Shown here one piece after another: positions 1 to 7,761 of a stretch of DNA of 64,000 nt (positions are counted from its first letter, which is position 1; each line of letters starts with the position of its first letter). The stretch lies in contig CAJUOC010000009.1 of assembly GCA_910587925.1 (NCBI GenBank), positions 1 through 64,000 on the forward strand, read 5' to 3'. The notes under the pieces were generated by a model. The model searched no databases and was not told the origin of the DNA. It was given only the letters and a program-made list of their open reading frames with translations. The translations under genes and the position numbers were made by a program. The stretch is from an uncultured Muribaculaceae bacterium. Its GTDB lineage: Bacteria > Bacteroidota > Bacteroidia > Bacteroidales > Muribaculaceae.

Positions 1-2
1 AA

Positions 3-1781
3 CTTGCGGAGGTCGAAATTGAAAAAGCCCATTTTGAACAGGAGCACAAGGAAAATTTCACGGATAATGAAGTAAAAACATCTTCCAATAAAATCCTTAA
101 GATTTTAGAGCAGCTCAAGAACTACGCTCTTAGATATCAAGACGATTCAAAAGGATTCCTGAAACGAGTAAAACAACTGTTTGACCGATTCAGCCTTAAA
201 CTGAGACTAAGACTTTTGGTTGGTATCAAAGGCGAGGTGACCTTGCAGTCAGTCCCGATGATTATTACTCAGCTCGATTGGCTGTTCTATCTTCGCCGAA
301 TTAACGAATTAAAATCCGAAATCGTAGAAATTGAGAATAAACTGTCTCAACTTGATGCTAAGGCATTGATGAAATCATTGACTGACAACTCAATGACAAT
401 TCTAAAAGCCTCGCTCGCTCAACGATATAAAACAGAAAGACCGATTATCGGGTCGGTACAGAAGATCTTCAACGGAGGCGAATCTTTCTTGGAGAATTAT
501 CCGGTTGTACTGAGCACAACTTTCTCATCCAAATTGTGCTTCAACAGCGATACGCTTTTTGATTACGTAATTATGGACGAGGCTTCACAAGTAGCGGTCG
601 ACACAGGATTCTTGGCTCTTACATGCGCAAAGAATGCCATTATTGTCGGCGACACAATGCAGCTACCGAACGTTGTCACCGCGGAAGATGCCGCGAAGTT
701 GGATGAAATCCGCAAGACATCAGCTGTGCCGGATACATACGATGCCTCAAAACATAGTTTTCTCAGTTCGGTATTGGCAACTATTCCCAATATTCCCGAA
801 ACGCTTCTTCGGGAACATTATCGGTGTCATCCCGACATCATAAACTTCTGTAATCAAAAATTTTACGGAGGAAATCTCCTGATTATGACACAGCGTCAGG
901 ACAATGAAGATCATCTTCTTGCATTGAAGACCTCTGGGGGGCAGCACTGTCGAGGTCATTATAATCAGCGAGAAATTGACGTTGTTAAAATTGAGCTGAT
1001 GCCACTTTTAGATAATCTTGAAGAAACAGGCATTATCGCGCCCTACAATAATCAAGTGGAGCAGTTCCATGCCCAAATACCTGAGATTGAGGCGGCAACT
1101 GTTCATAAGTATCAGGGACGGGAAAAAGACACGATTATAATGAGTGTCACTGATGACGCTATCACAGAGTTCGCAGACAATGCCAATCTTCTAAATGTTG
1201 CCGTTTCTCGTGCCAAAAATAAGTTTTGCCTTGTTGTCTCACGAAATCCGCAGGAGTTAAGAGGCAACATCTACGACCTGGTAGGTTATATAGATTATCA
1301 GAAAGGCGTTGTGATTGAAAGCAAGCTTCGTTCAATCTATGATTATCTTTTCTCTCGGATTGAATCAAACCGCAAGTCTGCCTATAATGTTTCAGAATAC
1401 AATTCTGAAAATCTTACGTTTGAACTTATCGAAAAGATTCGTACTTCATATCCTCGATTATCGCATATCAAGGCTCTCTGTCATTATCCTATGCGAAGCC
1501 TGATTGGGGATGCGTCCGGATTGTCTGTACGAGAGGCTCAGTACGCCATGCATCCGTCAACACATATTGACTTTTTGATTATTAACCGTGTCAGCAAACA
1601 ACCATTGCTGGCCATTGAAACAGATGGCTTTAGCTTCCACAATGAAAAGACGGAGCAATTTCAGCGCGATAGACTGAAAGACCATATTCTTGAAATTTAT
1701 GGGTTGCCATTGCTCCGGCTATCAACTATTGGCCATAGTGAAGAACAACGAATTGTAGAAGCATTATTAAATTTACATTAA
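3..1781 (+). CDS. SF1 (Upf1/Dna2-like) helicase with C-terminal DUF2726-type nuclease domain, 5' end outside window
   Basis: The frame is open from base 3, so this is the 3' part of a larger gene; a TTG at 216 is not its real start. SF1 helicase motifs follow in order: DEASQ (motif II, near 576), GDTMQLPN (III, near 648), HYRCHPDI (IV, near 823), HKYQGREKD (V, near 1105) and NVAVSRAKN (VI, near 1198). The Walker A motif must lie upstream of the window. The last 80 or so residues (from about 1561) have the DUF2726/DUF559 pattern HIDF...AIETDGF...RDRLKD, a Vsr-like PD-(D/E)XK fold. Such helicase-nuclease fusions process nucleic acid and often sit in accessory or defence contexts. The family assignment is good; the biological role is inference. 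Base composition is AT-richer than the core genes further right. Confidence 0.85.
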   Translation, partial: LAEVEIEKAHFEQEHKENFTDNEVKTSSNKILKILEQLKNYALRYQDDSKGFLKRVKQLFDRFSLKLRLRLLVGIKGEVTLQSVPMIITQLDWLFYLRRINELKSEIVEIENKLSQLDAKALMKSLTDNSMTILKASLAQRYKTERPIIGSVQKIFNGGESFLENYPVVLSTTFSSKLCFNSDTLFDYVIMDEASQVAVDTGFLALTCAKNAIIVGDTMQLPNVVTAEDAAKLDEIRKTSAVPDTYDASKHSFLSSVLATIPNIPETLLREHYRCHPDIINFCNQKFYGGNLLIMTQRQDNEDHLLALKTSGGQHCRGHYNQREIDVVKIELMPLLDNLEETGIIAPYNNQVEQFHAQIPEIEAATVHKYQGREKDTIIMSVTDDAITEFADNANLLNVAVSRAKNKFCLVVSRNPQELRGNIYDLVGYIDYQKGVVIESKLRSIYDYLFSRIESNRKSAYNVSEYNSENLTFELIEKIRTSYPRLSHIKALCHYPMRSLIGDASGLSVREAQYAMHPSTHIDFLIINRVSKQPLLAIETDGFSFHNEKTEQFQRDRLKDHILEIYGLPLLRLSTIGHSEEQRIVEALLNLH

Positions 1782-1790
1782 GTGACTGTT

Positions 1791-2828
1791 ATGAAAGCAT
1801 TGGCATATATAGGTAACGGTCGGTTTGAGGTGACTGAGAAGGTGAAGCCGGTAATTTCCGCACCCACGGATGCTGTGGTGAGGGTGACTCTGAGCAGTAT
1901 CTGCACCAGTGATTTGCATATCAAGCATGGGAGCGTGCCGAGGGTTGTGCCGGGCATTACTGTCGGGCATGAGATGGTTGGCGTGGTGGAGAGTGTCGGC
2001 GAGGCAGTCACTAAAGTTAAGTCGGGCGACCGTGTGGCGGTGAATGTGGAGACGTTCTGCGGTGAGTGCTTTTTCTGTCGGCATGGATGGGTCAATAATT
2101 GCTCTGACCCGAATGGCGGCTGGGCGCTTGGTTGTCGGATTGACGGTGGACAGACGGAATTTGTGCGTGTGCCGTTTGCCGACAATGGGTTGACCGTGAT
2201 TCCGGATAATGTAAGCGATGAGCAGGCGTTGTTTGTCGGCGATATTCTTGCCACAGGTTATTGGGCTGCTAAGATTTCGGAAATCAGCGAGGAGGATACG
2301 GTACTAATTATCGGTGCCGGACCGACCGGGCTTTGCACCTTGCAGTGTGTCCGGCTTTATAATCCGAAACGGATTATTGTCTGCGAGAAGGATGCAGCGC
2401 GTCAGGAATTTGTAAGGAGCCATTATCCCGATGTGATTGTTGTTTCGCCGGAAGATTGTCTGGAAAGAACGTTGCAACTATCGGAGCATGGTGGTGCTGA
2501 CCGTGTGATTGAGGTTGCCGGAGCGGATGACACTTTTCAGTTGGCTTGGCAAGCGGCGCGACCGAATGCTATCGTCACAGTTGTGGCTCTTTATGATAAG
2601 CCGCAGTTGTTGCCGTTGCCGGATATGTATGGCAAGAATCTGACGTTCAAGACCGGCGGAGTAGATGGCTGCGACTGTAACGAGATTCTGAAACTTATCT
2701 CGGAAGGCAAGATTGATACGACTTCGCTGATAACCCATACTTTCCGCTTCTCACAAATTGAGGAAGCCTACGACCTATTTGAAAACCGTCGCGACAACGT
2801 GATCAAAGTGGCGATAACCTCTAATTGA
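1791..2828 (+). CDS. Zinc-dependent medium-chain alcohol dehydrogenase
   Basis: A 345-residue MDR-superfamily NAD(P)-dependent alcohol/polyol dehydrogenase that oxidises an alcohol or reduces a ketone or aldehyde in the cytoplasm. Visible features are the catalytic zinc ligands C38 and H60-E61, the structural zinc cluster C90, C93, C96 and C104, and the Rossmann GAGPTG motif at 175-180. Length is normal for the family. The ATG at 1791 is chosen over a GTG at 1782 because it gives the usual MKAL start. The gene begins 9 bases after the helicase gene, so the two may be cotranscribed, although no functional link is evident. It ends before a strong hairpin. The substrate cannot be told from sequence; isopropanol, threonine or sorbitol-type activities are all possible. 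Confidence 0.9.
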   Translation: MKALAYIGNGRFEVTEKVKPVISAPTDAVVRVTLSSICTSDLHIKHGSVPRVVPGITVGHEMVGVVESVGEAVTKVKSGDRVAVNVETFCGECFFCRHGWVNNCSDPNGGWALGCRIDGGQTEFVRVPFADNGLTVIPDNVSDEQALFVGDILATGYWAAKISEISEEDTVLIIGAGPTGLCTLQCVRLYNPKRIIVCEKDAARQEFVRSHYPDVIVVSPEDCLERTLQLSEHGGADRVIEVAGADDTFQLAWQAARPNAIVTVVALYDKPQLLPLPDMYGKNLTFKTGGVDGCDCNEILKLISEGKIDTTSLITHTFRFSQIEEAYDLFENRRDNVIKVAITSN

Positions 2829-2831
2829 AGA

Positions 2832-2885
2832 TTTTAACAGTTCGTGGGTTGGCAGACCTTGTTGCCAATCCCCGAACTGTTAAAA
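2832..2885. terminator. Long hairpin after alcohol dehydrogenase gene
   Basis: The arms 2832-2854 and 2863-2885 pair over about 23 positions with one mismatch and one G.U pair; the outer 13 bp (TTTTAACAGTTCG) are perfect. The loop is 8 nt. The arms end in AAAA/TTTT, so the structure can act in both directions, suiting the convergent arrangement with the minus-strand gene ending at 3062. Confidence 0.7.
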
Positions 2886-2960
2886 GCAGGGGCGAAAATG
2901 CGCAAAAATCGGCAATTTTGACCAATTATCTATTTACCGATGCATGTTCTATTAAAAAGA

Positions 2961-2989
2961 CCCCAAAAGTTTTTGTCTGACTTTTGGGG
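2961..2989. repeat. Inverted repeat resembling an IS3-type terminal sequence or small terminator
   Basis: CCCCAAAAGT at 2961-2970 and ACTTTTGGGG at 2980-2989 form a perfect 10-bp stem with a 9-nt loop. The sequence GCACCCCAAAAGT, read on the minus strand, resembles the ends of IS3-group elements as I remember them, but no transposase or second end is visible. It could equally be a terminator. The rest of 2886-3061 holds nothing I recognise. Confidence 0.4.
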
Positions 2990-3061
2990 TGCAGTTAATT
3001 TTCTTGACACAGCTCCTTCGCATATTTAAACAACATGGAGGGAGGGGATGGGGCTGCTGCC

Positions 3062-4158
3062 CTACTCCACCGCTATGACCGTGACTGACCGTCGACCGTC
3101 GGCACTGCCTGCATGTACGATGTAGAGGCCGTTCGGAAGTCCATGCGCGACGGCATCGCGGTCGGGACCGGCGGTCGCGGCAAATACCCTACGTCCATAG
3201 ACATCGTACACAGTGAGGTCAACGGCGGTATCTCCCGTGATGTAAAGACGGCCGCCGCGATGACTTACAAGGCTTTCGCGGGCAGTAATACCTTCGATAC
3301 CGGTAAGCACTGCGCGGTTGAGGCGTCGGGTAGCCACTTGGCTCTCCAGCTCGCCGTGACGGTATTTCATGTCGAGATAAAAGTCGTCGGTGGGCACGGA
3401 TATACATCGGTATAGTACGCGTGACGGTCCCACGGCTTCCACTCGCCGTCTTCGGCAAGCGCATTCACATCGGCAGCCGGCCTCACCCTATACATCAGCT
3501 CGTACCCGTCGGGAACGACCGGCTCGGCTATCGTCGAGCCGTCGGTGCTGACAATCTCGGGAGTGTCGGCCAATACCTCGCGGTATCCAGTAGCAAGCAT
3601 CACATCGACTGCGCCTGGCGTATCGCCGTCGACCATGCAGAGCGTGTATAATGATGCGCCGCCCGCGTCGCCACTTCCGTCAATCATGTGCAGACTCAAA
3701 GAGGAGTTTCCATACGGCGAAATCGTTGCACATCCATCGCTGTCGACCGATATACTGAAGTAAAACGTATCTGTCAAGTCGTCCTCTGCTATACTGTACG
3801 ACCTGAAACTACCCGTAGTCGGGTCGTAACCCATATAGAAGCGGCTGTTGTGCATAAACGAACAGTACGCAGCATCGTAGCCCGACAGGGTGACCGCCAG
3901 CGGACGCCCCTCGCCTACTGCGCGCACACCAAGCCCCGCACCGGCAATGCTGGAAATCAGATACTGCGGAGTGAGCGGATTGCCCTCAGCCACTGCATAG
4001 GGCACCGGCTGGCGGGAAACTATATAATAATCCGCTCCTATAGCAAGCTGGCCCATATCGGTGACTCTATCAAAGACCGTCACGGTGGGCGGTTGCGCCG
4101 CCAAACTCATTGCGGCAGATATAGCTGCGACAGCAAAGGGAATCCTCAATTTATTCAT
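3062..4158 (-). pseudogene. Secreted protein with C-terminal type IX sorting domain, frameshifted
   Basis: Two overlapping minus-strand frames form one broken gene. The 5' part (4158 to 3367) starts with a signal peptide (MNKLRIPFAVAAISAAMSLA, cleavage near residue 21) and encodes a secreted beta-rich protein of unknown function. The 3' part continues in another frame to 3062 and ends with a type-A sorting domain (GGRLYITGD...YDVYGRRV...GLYIV) typical of T9SS cargo. Adding one G to the GGG at 3392-3394 (CCC on the coding strand) restores the frame as ...VYPCPTDDFYLD.... Either the gene is inactive or contingency-type, or the assembly has a homopolymer error. The combined product would be about 365 residues. 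The gene stands alone with its own promoter. Confidence 0.8.
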
Positions 4159-4181
4159 ACTCAGACATTACAATTAAGCCC

Positions 4182-4213
4182 CAAAGGTAGCTAAACCTCA
4201 CCAATCAGCCAAG
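4182..4213 (-). promoter_or_regulatory. Bacteroidetes-type promoter for the frameshifted T9SS cargo gene
   Basis: On the minus strand there is a -7 element TACCTTTG (4182-4189) and a -33 CTTG (4210-4213) with a 20-base spacer. Predicted transcription start is near 4175, giving a leader of about 17 nt. Confidence 0.6.
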
Positions 4214-4481
4214 CCCAATCACCTTTTTTTCTCAATATTCTTATTATCAACTTTATCTGACAATAATTATTGTTGATAATTGAAGAATCATTGTGAACGG
4301 ATTTGTGAGTTTATCCGCGTTTTATCTTGCGAATTGCTTACATTTGCAAAGTAGTAAACGATTATCATGGGAAAGACCATTACCACTTATTGATTGACGG
4401 GACTCCGTAATATCTATGCAACGATAACTGGCGCTCTGCGTCTTATACCCTTGCTCCAATTATCACGAATTTATTGTATCT
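4214..4481. other. AT-rich intergenic stretch, no gene
   Basis: No convincing open frame is present. A -7-like TACATTTG lies at 4339-4346 on the plus strand without a well-placed -33. It may once have served the gene whose 3' end survives at 4482-4790, since sequence between them no longer reads as protein. Confidence 0.5.
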
Positions 4482-4790
4482 AGGTTCACGCCGAGATTAT
4501 CTGCAACTGTTTTCGGTGATTACTACTTCGGCCGACCGCCCCGAATGGCCAATGGTATGCCGATGCCCCCGTCGATGATGGGCTACTACGGACGCTCTAC
4601 ATACGGCGGATACCTCGATTACCGGATCAATGAGCATTGGGGCGTACAGACCGGAGTACAGACTGTGCAGCAGGTCGGCACAGGCAAATACGAGGCCGAA
4701 CCAATCGTTACGCCCTATTACAAAATCAATAAGAAAGTCGCCATCGGGCTGCCTGTGGGCCAAATACTATATCATGTCCTTAAAAGATAG
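4482..4790 (+). pseudogene. C-terminal remnant of an outer-membrane beta-barrel protein
   Basis: The frame open at 4482-4790 gives about 100 residues reading like the last strands of a barrel: TPRLSATVFGDYYFG, then GGYLDYRINEHWGVQTG, then TPYYKINKKVAIGLPVG. Alternating polar and aromatic residues and turns such as RINEHW are typical of Bacteroidetes outer-membrane proteins. The first ATG (4545) would start in mid-strand, and upstream the frame turns into low-complexity AT-rich sequence with no signal peptide, so I read it as a 3' gene fragment rather than a small protein. The parent family is not identified. Confidence 0.6.
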
Positions 4791-4830
4791 CTCTCATATC
4801 ACGTATCCTTAACAATCGACCCGTAAATAT

Positions 4831-4861
4831 TTTGTGGTTACGGGATAAATTGCTATCTTTG
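4831..4861 (+). promoter_or_regulatory. Promoter of the rpsF-rpsR-rplI operon
   Basis: A -33 TTTG at 4831-4834 and a -7 TATCTTTG at 4854-4861 are separated by 19 bases, matching the Bacteroidetes primary sigma consensus. Transcription should start near 4867, leaving a leader of about 54 nt, long enough for ribosomal-protein feedback. Confidence 0.8.
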
Positions 4862-4920
4862 CGGTCGATTTGGGCACCGATGCCCGGGTCATAAGATATT
4901 TACCCAACTCATTATTAACA

Positions 4921-5292
4921 ATGAAGTACGAAACCGTTTTCATTTTAACTCCCGTTTTGTCTGATGTTCAGATGAAGGAAGCGGTAGAAAAGTTCACCAA
5001 AGTGCTCACCGACAACGGTGCCGCTATCGTGAACACCGAAGAATGGGGCATGCGCAAGCTGGCCTATCCCATCGACAAGAAGTCGACCGGCTTCTATACC
5101 CTGCTGGAATTTGAGGGCGAGCCCACCCTGGTGCGCAAGCTCGAGACCGCATTCCGTCGCGATGAGCGCGTGCTGCGCTTCCTGGTGTTCCGTCAGGACA
5201 AGTACGCCGCCGAGTACGCTGCCAAGCGCCGCAGCCTGCGTGCTGCCAAGGCAGAAGCAACACCCCAACCCGTAGAAGCAAAGGAGGACTAA
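4921..5292 (+). CDS. rpsF: 30S ribosomal protein S6
   Basis: This 123-residue S6 begins MKYETVFILTPVLSD and contains the conserved stretch AYPIDKKSTGFYTLLEFEG. It binds 16S rRNA in the platform as a dimer with S18, which is encoded immediately downstream. The ATG at 4921 gives the family N-terminus; the in-frame extension upstream to 4870 overlaps the predicted transcription start and is rejected. The C-terminal tail (KAEATPQPVEAKED) is acidic and variable, as is common. First gene of a three-gene operon. Confidence 0.97.
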   Translation: MKYETVFILTPVLSDVQMKEAVEKFTKVLTDNGAAIVNTEEWGMRKLAYPIDKKSTGFYTLLEFEGEPTLVRKLETAFRRDERVLRFLVFRQDKYAAEYAAKRRSLRAAKAEATPQPVEAKED

Positions 5293-5295
5293 ATC

Positions 5296-5565
5296 ATGGC
5301 ACAAGCACAATCTGAAATCCGCTACCTCACTCCCATGTCGGTAGACGTAAAGAAAAAGAAATACTGCCGCTTCAAGCGCGCCGGCATCAAATACGTCGAC
5401 TACAAGGATCCCGAGTTCCTCAAGAAGTTCCTCAACGAGCAGGGCAAAATCCTGCCCCGCCGCATCACCGGCACCTCGCTGAAGTTCCAGCGTCGTGTGG
5501 CCCAGGCCGTCAAGCGTGCCCGCCACCTGGCTCTGCTGCCCTACGTGACCGACCTGATGAAATAA
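5296..5565 (+). CDS. rpsR: 30S ribosomal protein S18
   Basis: This 89-residue S18 contains the central motif YKDPEFLKKFLNEQGKILPR and then the basic RNA-binding helix RRITGTSLKFQRRVAQAVKR. It forms a heterodimer with S6 on the 30S platform. The start codon is 3 bases after the rpsF stop, implying translational coupling and balanced synthesis. There is no zinc-binding cysteine quartet, only one cysteine near the N-terminus, so this is the zinc-independent form. Confidence 0.97.
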   Translation: MAQAQSEIRYLTPMSVDVKKKKYCRFKRAGIKYVDYKDPEFLKKFLNEQGKILPRRITGTSLKFQRRVAQAVKRARHLALLPYVTDLMK

Positions 5566-5589
5566 TCTCTAACGCACTTTCCCCATCAT

Positions 5590-6033
5590 ATGAAGATCAT
5601 TCTGAAAGAAGACGTCCGCGGCCTTGGCTACAAGGACGACGTCGTAGAAGTACGCGACGGTTACGGTCGCAACTACCTCATCCCCCAGGGCAAAGCTGTC
5701 GTTGCAACCACCTCCGCCCTGAAGGTGCTGGCCGAGAACCAGCGTCAGCGCGCTCACAAGCTCGCTCAGATCAAGGCCGACGCCGAGGCTGCTGCCGCAG
5801 CTCTCGAGGGTGTAGCTCTCACCATCGGCGCCAAGACCAGCTCCACCGGCACTATCTTCGGTAGCGTAAACGCCATCCAGATTGCCGAGGCGCTCGAGAA
5901 GCTCGGTCACAACGTAGACCGCAAGCTCATCATCATCAAAGACAACATCAAGGAGGTCGGCAAATACACCGCCACCGTACAGTTCCACAAGGAAGTGGCT
6001 GTCGAGATACCCTTTGAGGTTGTGGCTGAATAA
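5590..6033 (+). CDS. rplI: 50S ribosomal protein L9
   Basis: This 147-residue L9 begins MKIILKEDVRGLGYKDDVVE with the conserved GYGRNYLIPQGKA loop of the N-terminal rRNA-binding domain. A long connecting helix (about residues 45-75, rich in A, K and E) and the C-terminal domain follow. L9 binds 23S rRNA near the L1 stalk and helps maintain reading frame. It is the last gene of the S6-S18-L9 operon, 24 bases after rpsR, and a terminator follows at 6068. Confidence 0.97.
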   Translation: MKIILKEDVRGLGYKDDVVEVRDGYGRNYLIPQGKAVVATTSALKVLAENQRQRAHKLAQIKADAEAAAAALEGVALTIGAKTSSTGTIFGSVNAIQIAEALEKLGHNVDRKLIIIKDNIKEVGKYTATVQFHKEVAVEIPFEVVAE

Positions 6034-6067
6034 GCACCAAACAAGAAATTCCCTTAATATCCCCTTC

Positions 6068-6103
6068 GGAGCCTGCGACGCGATGTCGCGGACTCCTTTT
6101 TTT
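6068..6103 (+). terminator. Intrinsic terminator of rpsF operon
   Basis: A GC-rich stem (GGAG...CTGCGAC paired with GTCGCGG...CTCC, one mismatch) with a 5-nt loop is followed by seven T residues at 6097-6103. Confidence 0.85.
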
Positions 6104-6169
6104 GTGCCACCCCGGTGAACTTTTTATGATATACAAATGTTTTATGTGAAATCCTAATTACTAAAACAC

Positions 6170-6751
6170 ATGGAACGTAAATCAATAAAAGGCACACGCA
6201 CCGAACACAACCTCCTCGCCTCCTTTGCCGGCGAGAGCCAGGCACGCAACCGCTACACCCTCTTTGCCGAGAAGGCCGTCGAGGAGGGATACGAGCAGAT
6301 TGCAGCCATTTTCCTTGAGACTGCATCGCAGGAGCTCAGCCACGCCAAGCAATTCTTCTCGCTCCTTGAGGGCGGCACAGTCACCATCAACGCAGGCTAT
6401 CCCGCCGGTGTAGTGGCCGACACGAAGACCAACCTTGCCGAGGCCGCCGCCGGTGAGCTCGAGGAGTGGAGCGACCTCTACGAAAACTTCGCCGCCGTCG
6501 CTGCCGAGGAGGGTTTCCCCCACATCGCCGCCCTGTACAAAAACATCACCAAGGTGGAGAAGATGCACGAGGAGCGCTACCGCAAGTTGCACCGCCTCAT
6601 GGAGGAGGGCCACGTCTTTGCGTCGGAGGAGCCCGTGCTCTGGTACTGCCGCCAGTGTGGCTATACTGTAGAGTCGAAGTCGGCCCCCAAGCGCTGCCCG
6701 GTATGTGGCAAAGACCAGGGATGGTTTGAGCGCTTCCCCGACAACTATTGA
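6170..6751 (+). CDS. rbr: Rubrerythrin (ferritin-like diiron plus rubredoxin domain)
   Basis: This 193-residue two-domain peroxide-reducing protein is a cytoplasmic oxidative-stress defence of anaerobes. The N-terminal ferritin-like four-helix domain carries diiron ligands within E22, E55..H58 and E130..H133. The C-terminal rubredoxin domain has C160-x2-C163 and C176-x2-C179 for the single iron. It takes electrons from a rubredoxin or NADH oxidoreductase and reduces H2O2 to water. The gene stands alone between two terminators. A second, divergent rubrerythrin is encoded at 14793-15374 with an almost identical first dozen residues (KSIKGTRTE). No clear -33/-7 pair was found in the 66 bases upstream. 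Confidence 0.95.
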   Translation: MERKSIKGTRTEHNLLASFAGESQARNRYTLFAEKAVEEGYEQIAAIFLETASQELSHAKQFFSLLEGGTVTINAGYPAGVVADTKTNLAEAAAGELEEWSDLYENFAAVAAEEGFPHIAALYKNITKVEKMHEERYRKLHRLMEEGHVFASEEPVLWYCRQCGYTVESKSAPKRCPVCGKDQGWFERFPDNY

Positions 6752-6776
6752 TTGTCTGCCACCAATATCATCAATG

Positions 6777-6820
6777 GCCGTGCCGCCTCCGCCATCGTGC
6801 GAGAGCGGCACGGCTTTTTT
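6777..6820 (+). terminator. Intrinsic terminator of rubrerythrin gene
   Basis: A perfect 10-bp stem, GCCGTGCCGC (6777-6786) with GCGGCACGGC (6805-6814), is followed by six T residues (6815-6820). Confidence 0.85.
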
Positions 6821-6850
6821 GGTTGCAATGCCGTTTTTGTGGTATCTTTG
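6818..6850 (+). promoter_or_regulatory. Promoter of beta-lactamase gene, nested in the upstream terminator
   Basis: The -33 TTTG (6818-6821) uses the T tract of the rubrerythrin terminator; the -7 TATCTTTG is at 6843-6850 with a 21-base spacer. The ATG at 6856 is only 6 bases further, so the transcript would be leaderless or nearly so. Confidence 0.65.
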
Positions 6851-6855
6851 CGTCC

Positions 6856-7761
6856 ATGAAACGCATACTGACCATATCGTCGGTACTACTCGCGGCGTAC
6901 CTTCACGCCTCGGCCGGCATTAACGAAGAAATTGCAGCATACACAGCCGATATTGACGCCCGTGTCGGGGTGGCGGCTATCATCGAGGGCCGGGATACCG
7001 TCTGCGTCGACGGCCGTGGAATGTATCCGATGATGAGCGTGATGAAATTTCCGCAGGCACTGGCCGTGGCGTCGTGGCTCGACGAGCACAGCCTCTGCAC
7101 CTCTGACACTATCGACATCCCGGCCGCAGCCCTGCATGAGGATACGTACAGCCCCATGCTGAAGCTGTACGGCAGGCGCGACCTTCGGCTTACCTACGGA
7201 GAGCTGCTGCGCTGGTCTCTTGCCCAAAGCGACAATAATGCCTGCGATATACTATTTGACGCCGTCGGTGGAGTCGACAGTGTGATGCGGCATCTCGATA
7301 GTCTCGGTCTGTCGGCAGACCTGTCAATTGAGGCGACGGAGGCCGATATGTATGCCGACCGGCAAAAGTCGTATCTCAACATCTCCACGCCTCTTGCTCT
7401 TGCAGCGCTGATGCGCAGATATGATACAGACTTGCGCCGGCGCTCGCAAAATTTTGCGGAGCTCGGCCCCATCATCGAGCAATGCGCCACCGGCACCGAC
7501 CGCCTTGCGGCTCCGCTCAGCCGGAGCGGTGCGGTCATCGGACACAAGACCGGGACAGGATTTGTACTGCCCTCCGGGCGACTCATGGCGGTCAACGATT
7601 GCGGATATGTGCATATCCCCGGCAGACGCAGCTATACTGTGGCCGTGATGGTCGCCGACTCAAGGCTTGACATGGCTGCTACGTCGGCCATAATAGCCGA
7701 CATATCGGCAATGGTTTACCGCGAGGTTATCGCCGGCCAAAGGGAAACTCCAGCCATGTAG
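6856..7761 (+). CDS. Class A beta-lactamase, CfxA/CblA-like (subclass A2)
   Basis: A 301-residue exported serine beta-lactamase of the type found in Bacteroidales. The signal peptide covers about residues 1-20 (MKRILTISSVLLAAYLHASA). Active-site motifs are S61-V-M-K64, S125-D-N127, an omega-loop segment TEADMYADRQKSYLN with E162, and K231-T-G233. It hydrolyses beta-lactams, in this subclass mainly cephalosporins, in the periplasm. The ATG at 6856 is chosen because it gives a proper signal peptide and follows the promoter; the longer frame from 6748 runs through the terminator. It converges with the DUF418 gene, overlapping it by 35 bases. Substrate range cannot be told from sequence. Confidence 0.92.
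   Translation: MKRILTISSVLLAAYLHASAGINEEIAAYTADIDARVGVAAIIEGRDTVCVDGRGMYPMMSVMKFPQALAVASWLDEHSLCTSDTIDIPAAALHEDTYSPMLKLYGRRDLRLTYGELLRWSLAQSDNNACDILFDAVGGVDSVMRHLDSLGLSADLSIEATEADMYADRQKSYLNISTPLALAALMRRYDTDLRRRSQNFAELGPIIEQCATGTDRLAAPLSRSGAVIGHKTGTGFVLPSGRLMAVNDCGYVHIPGRRSYTVAVMVADSRLDMAATSAIIADISAMVYREVIAGQRETPAM

Noticed and set aside
4870..4920. Upstream extension of ribosomal protein S6
   Set aside because: It would begin almost at the predicted transcription start and adds non-conserved residues; the ATG at 4921 fits the family.
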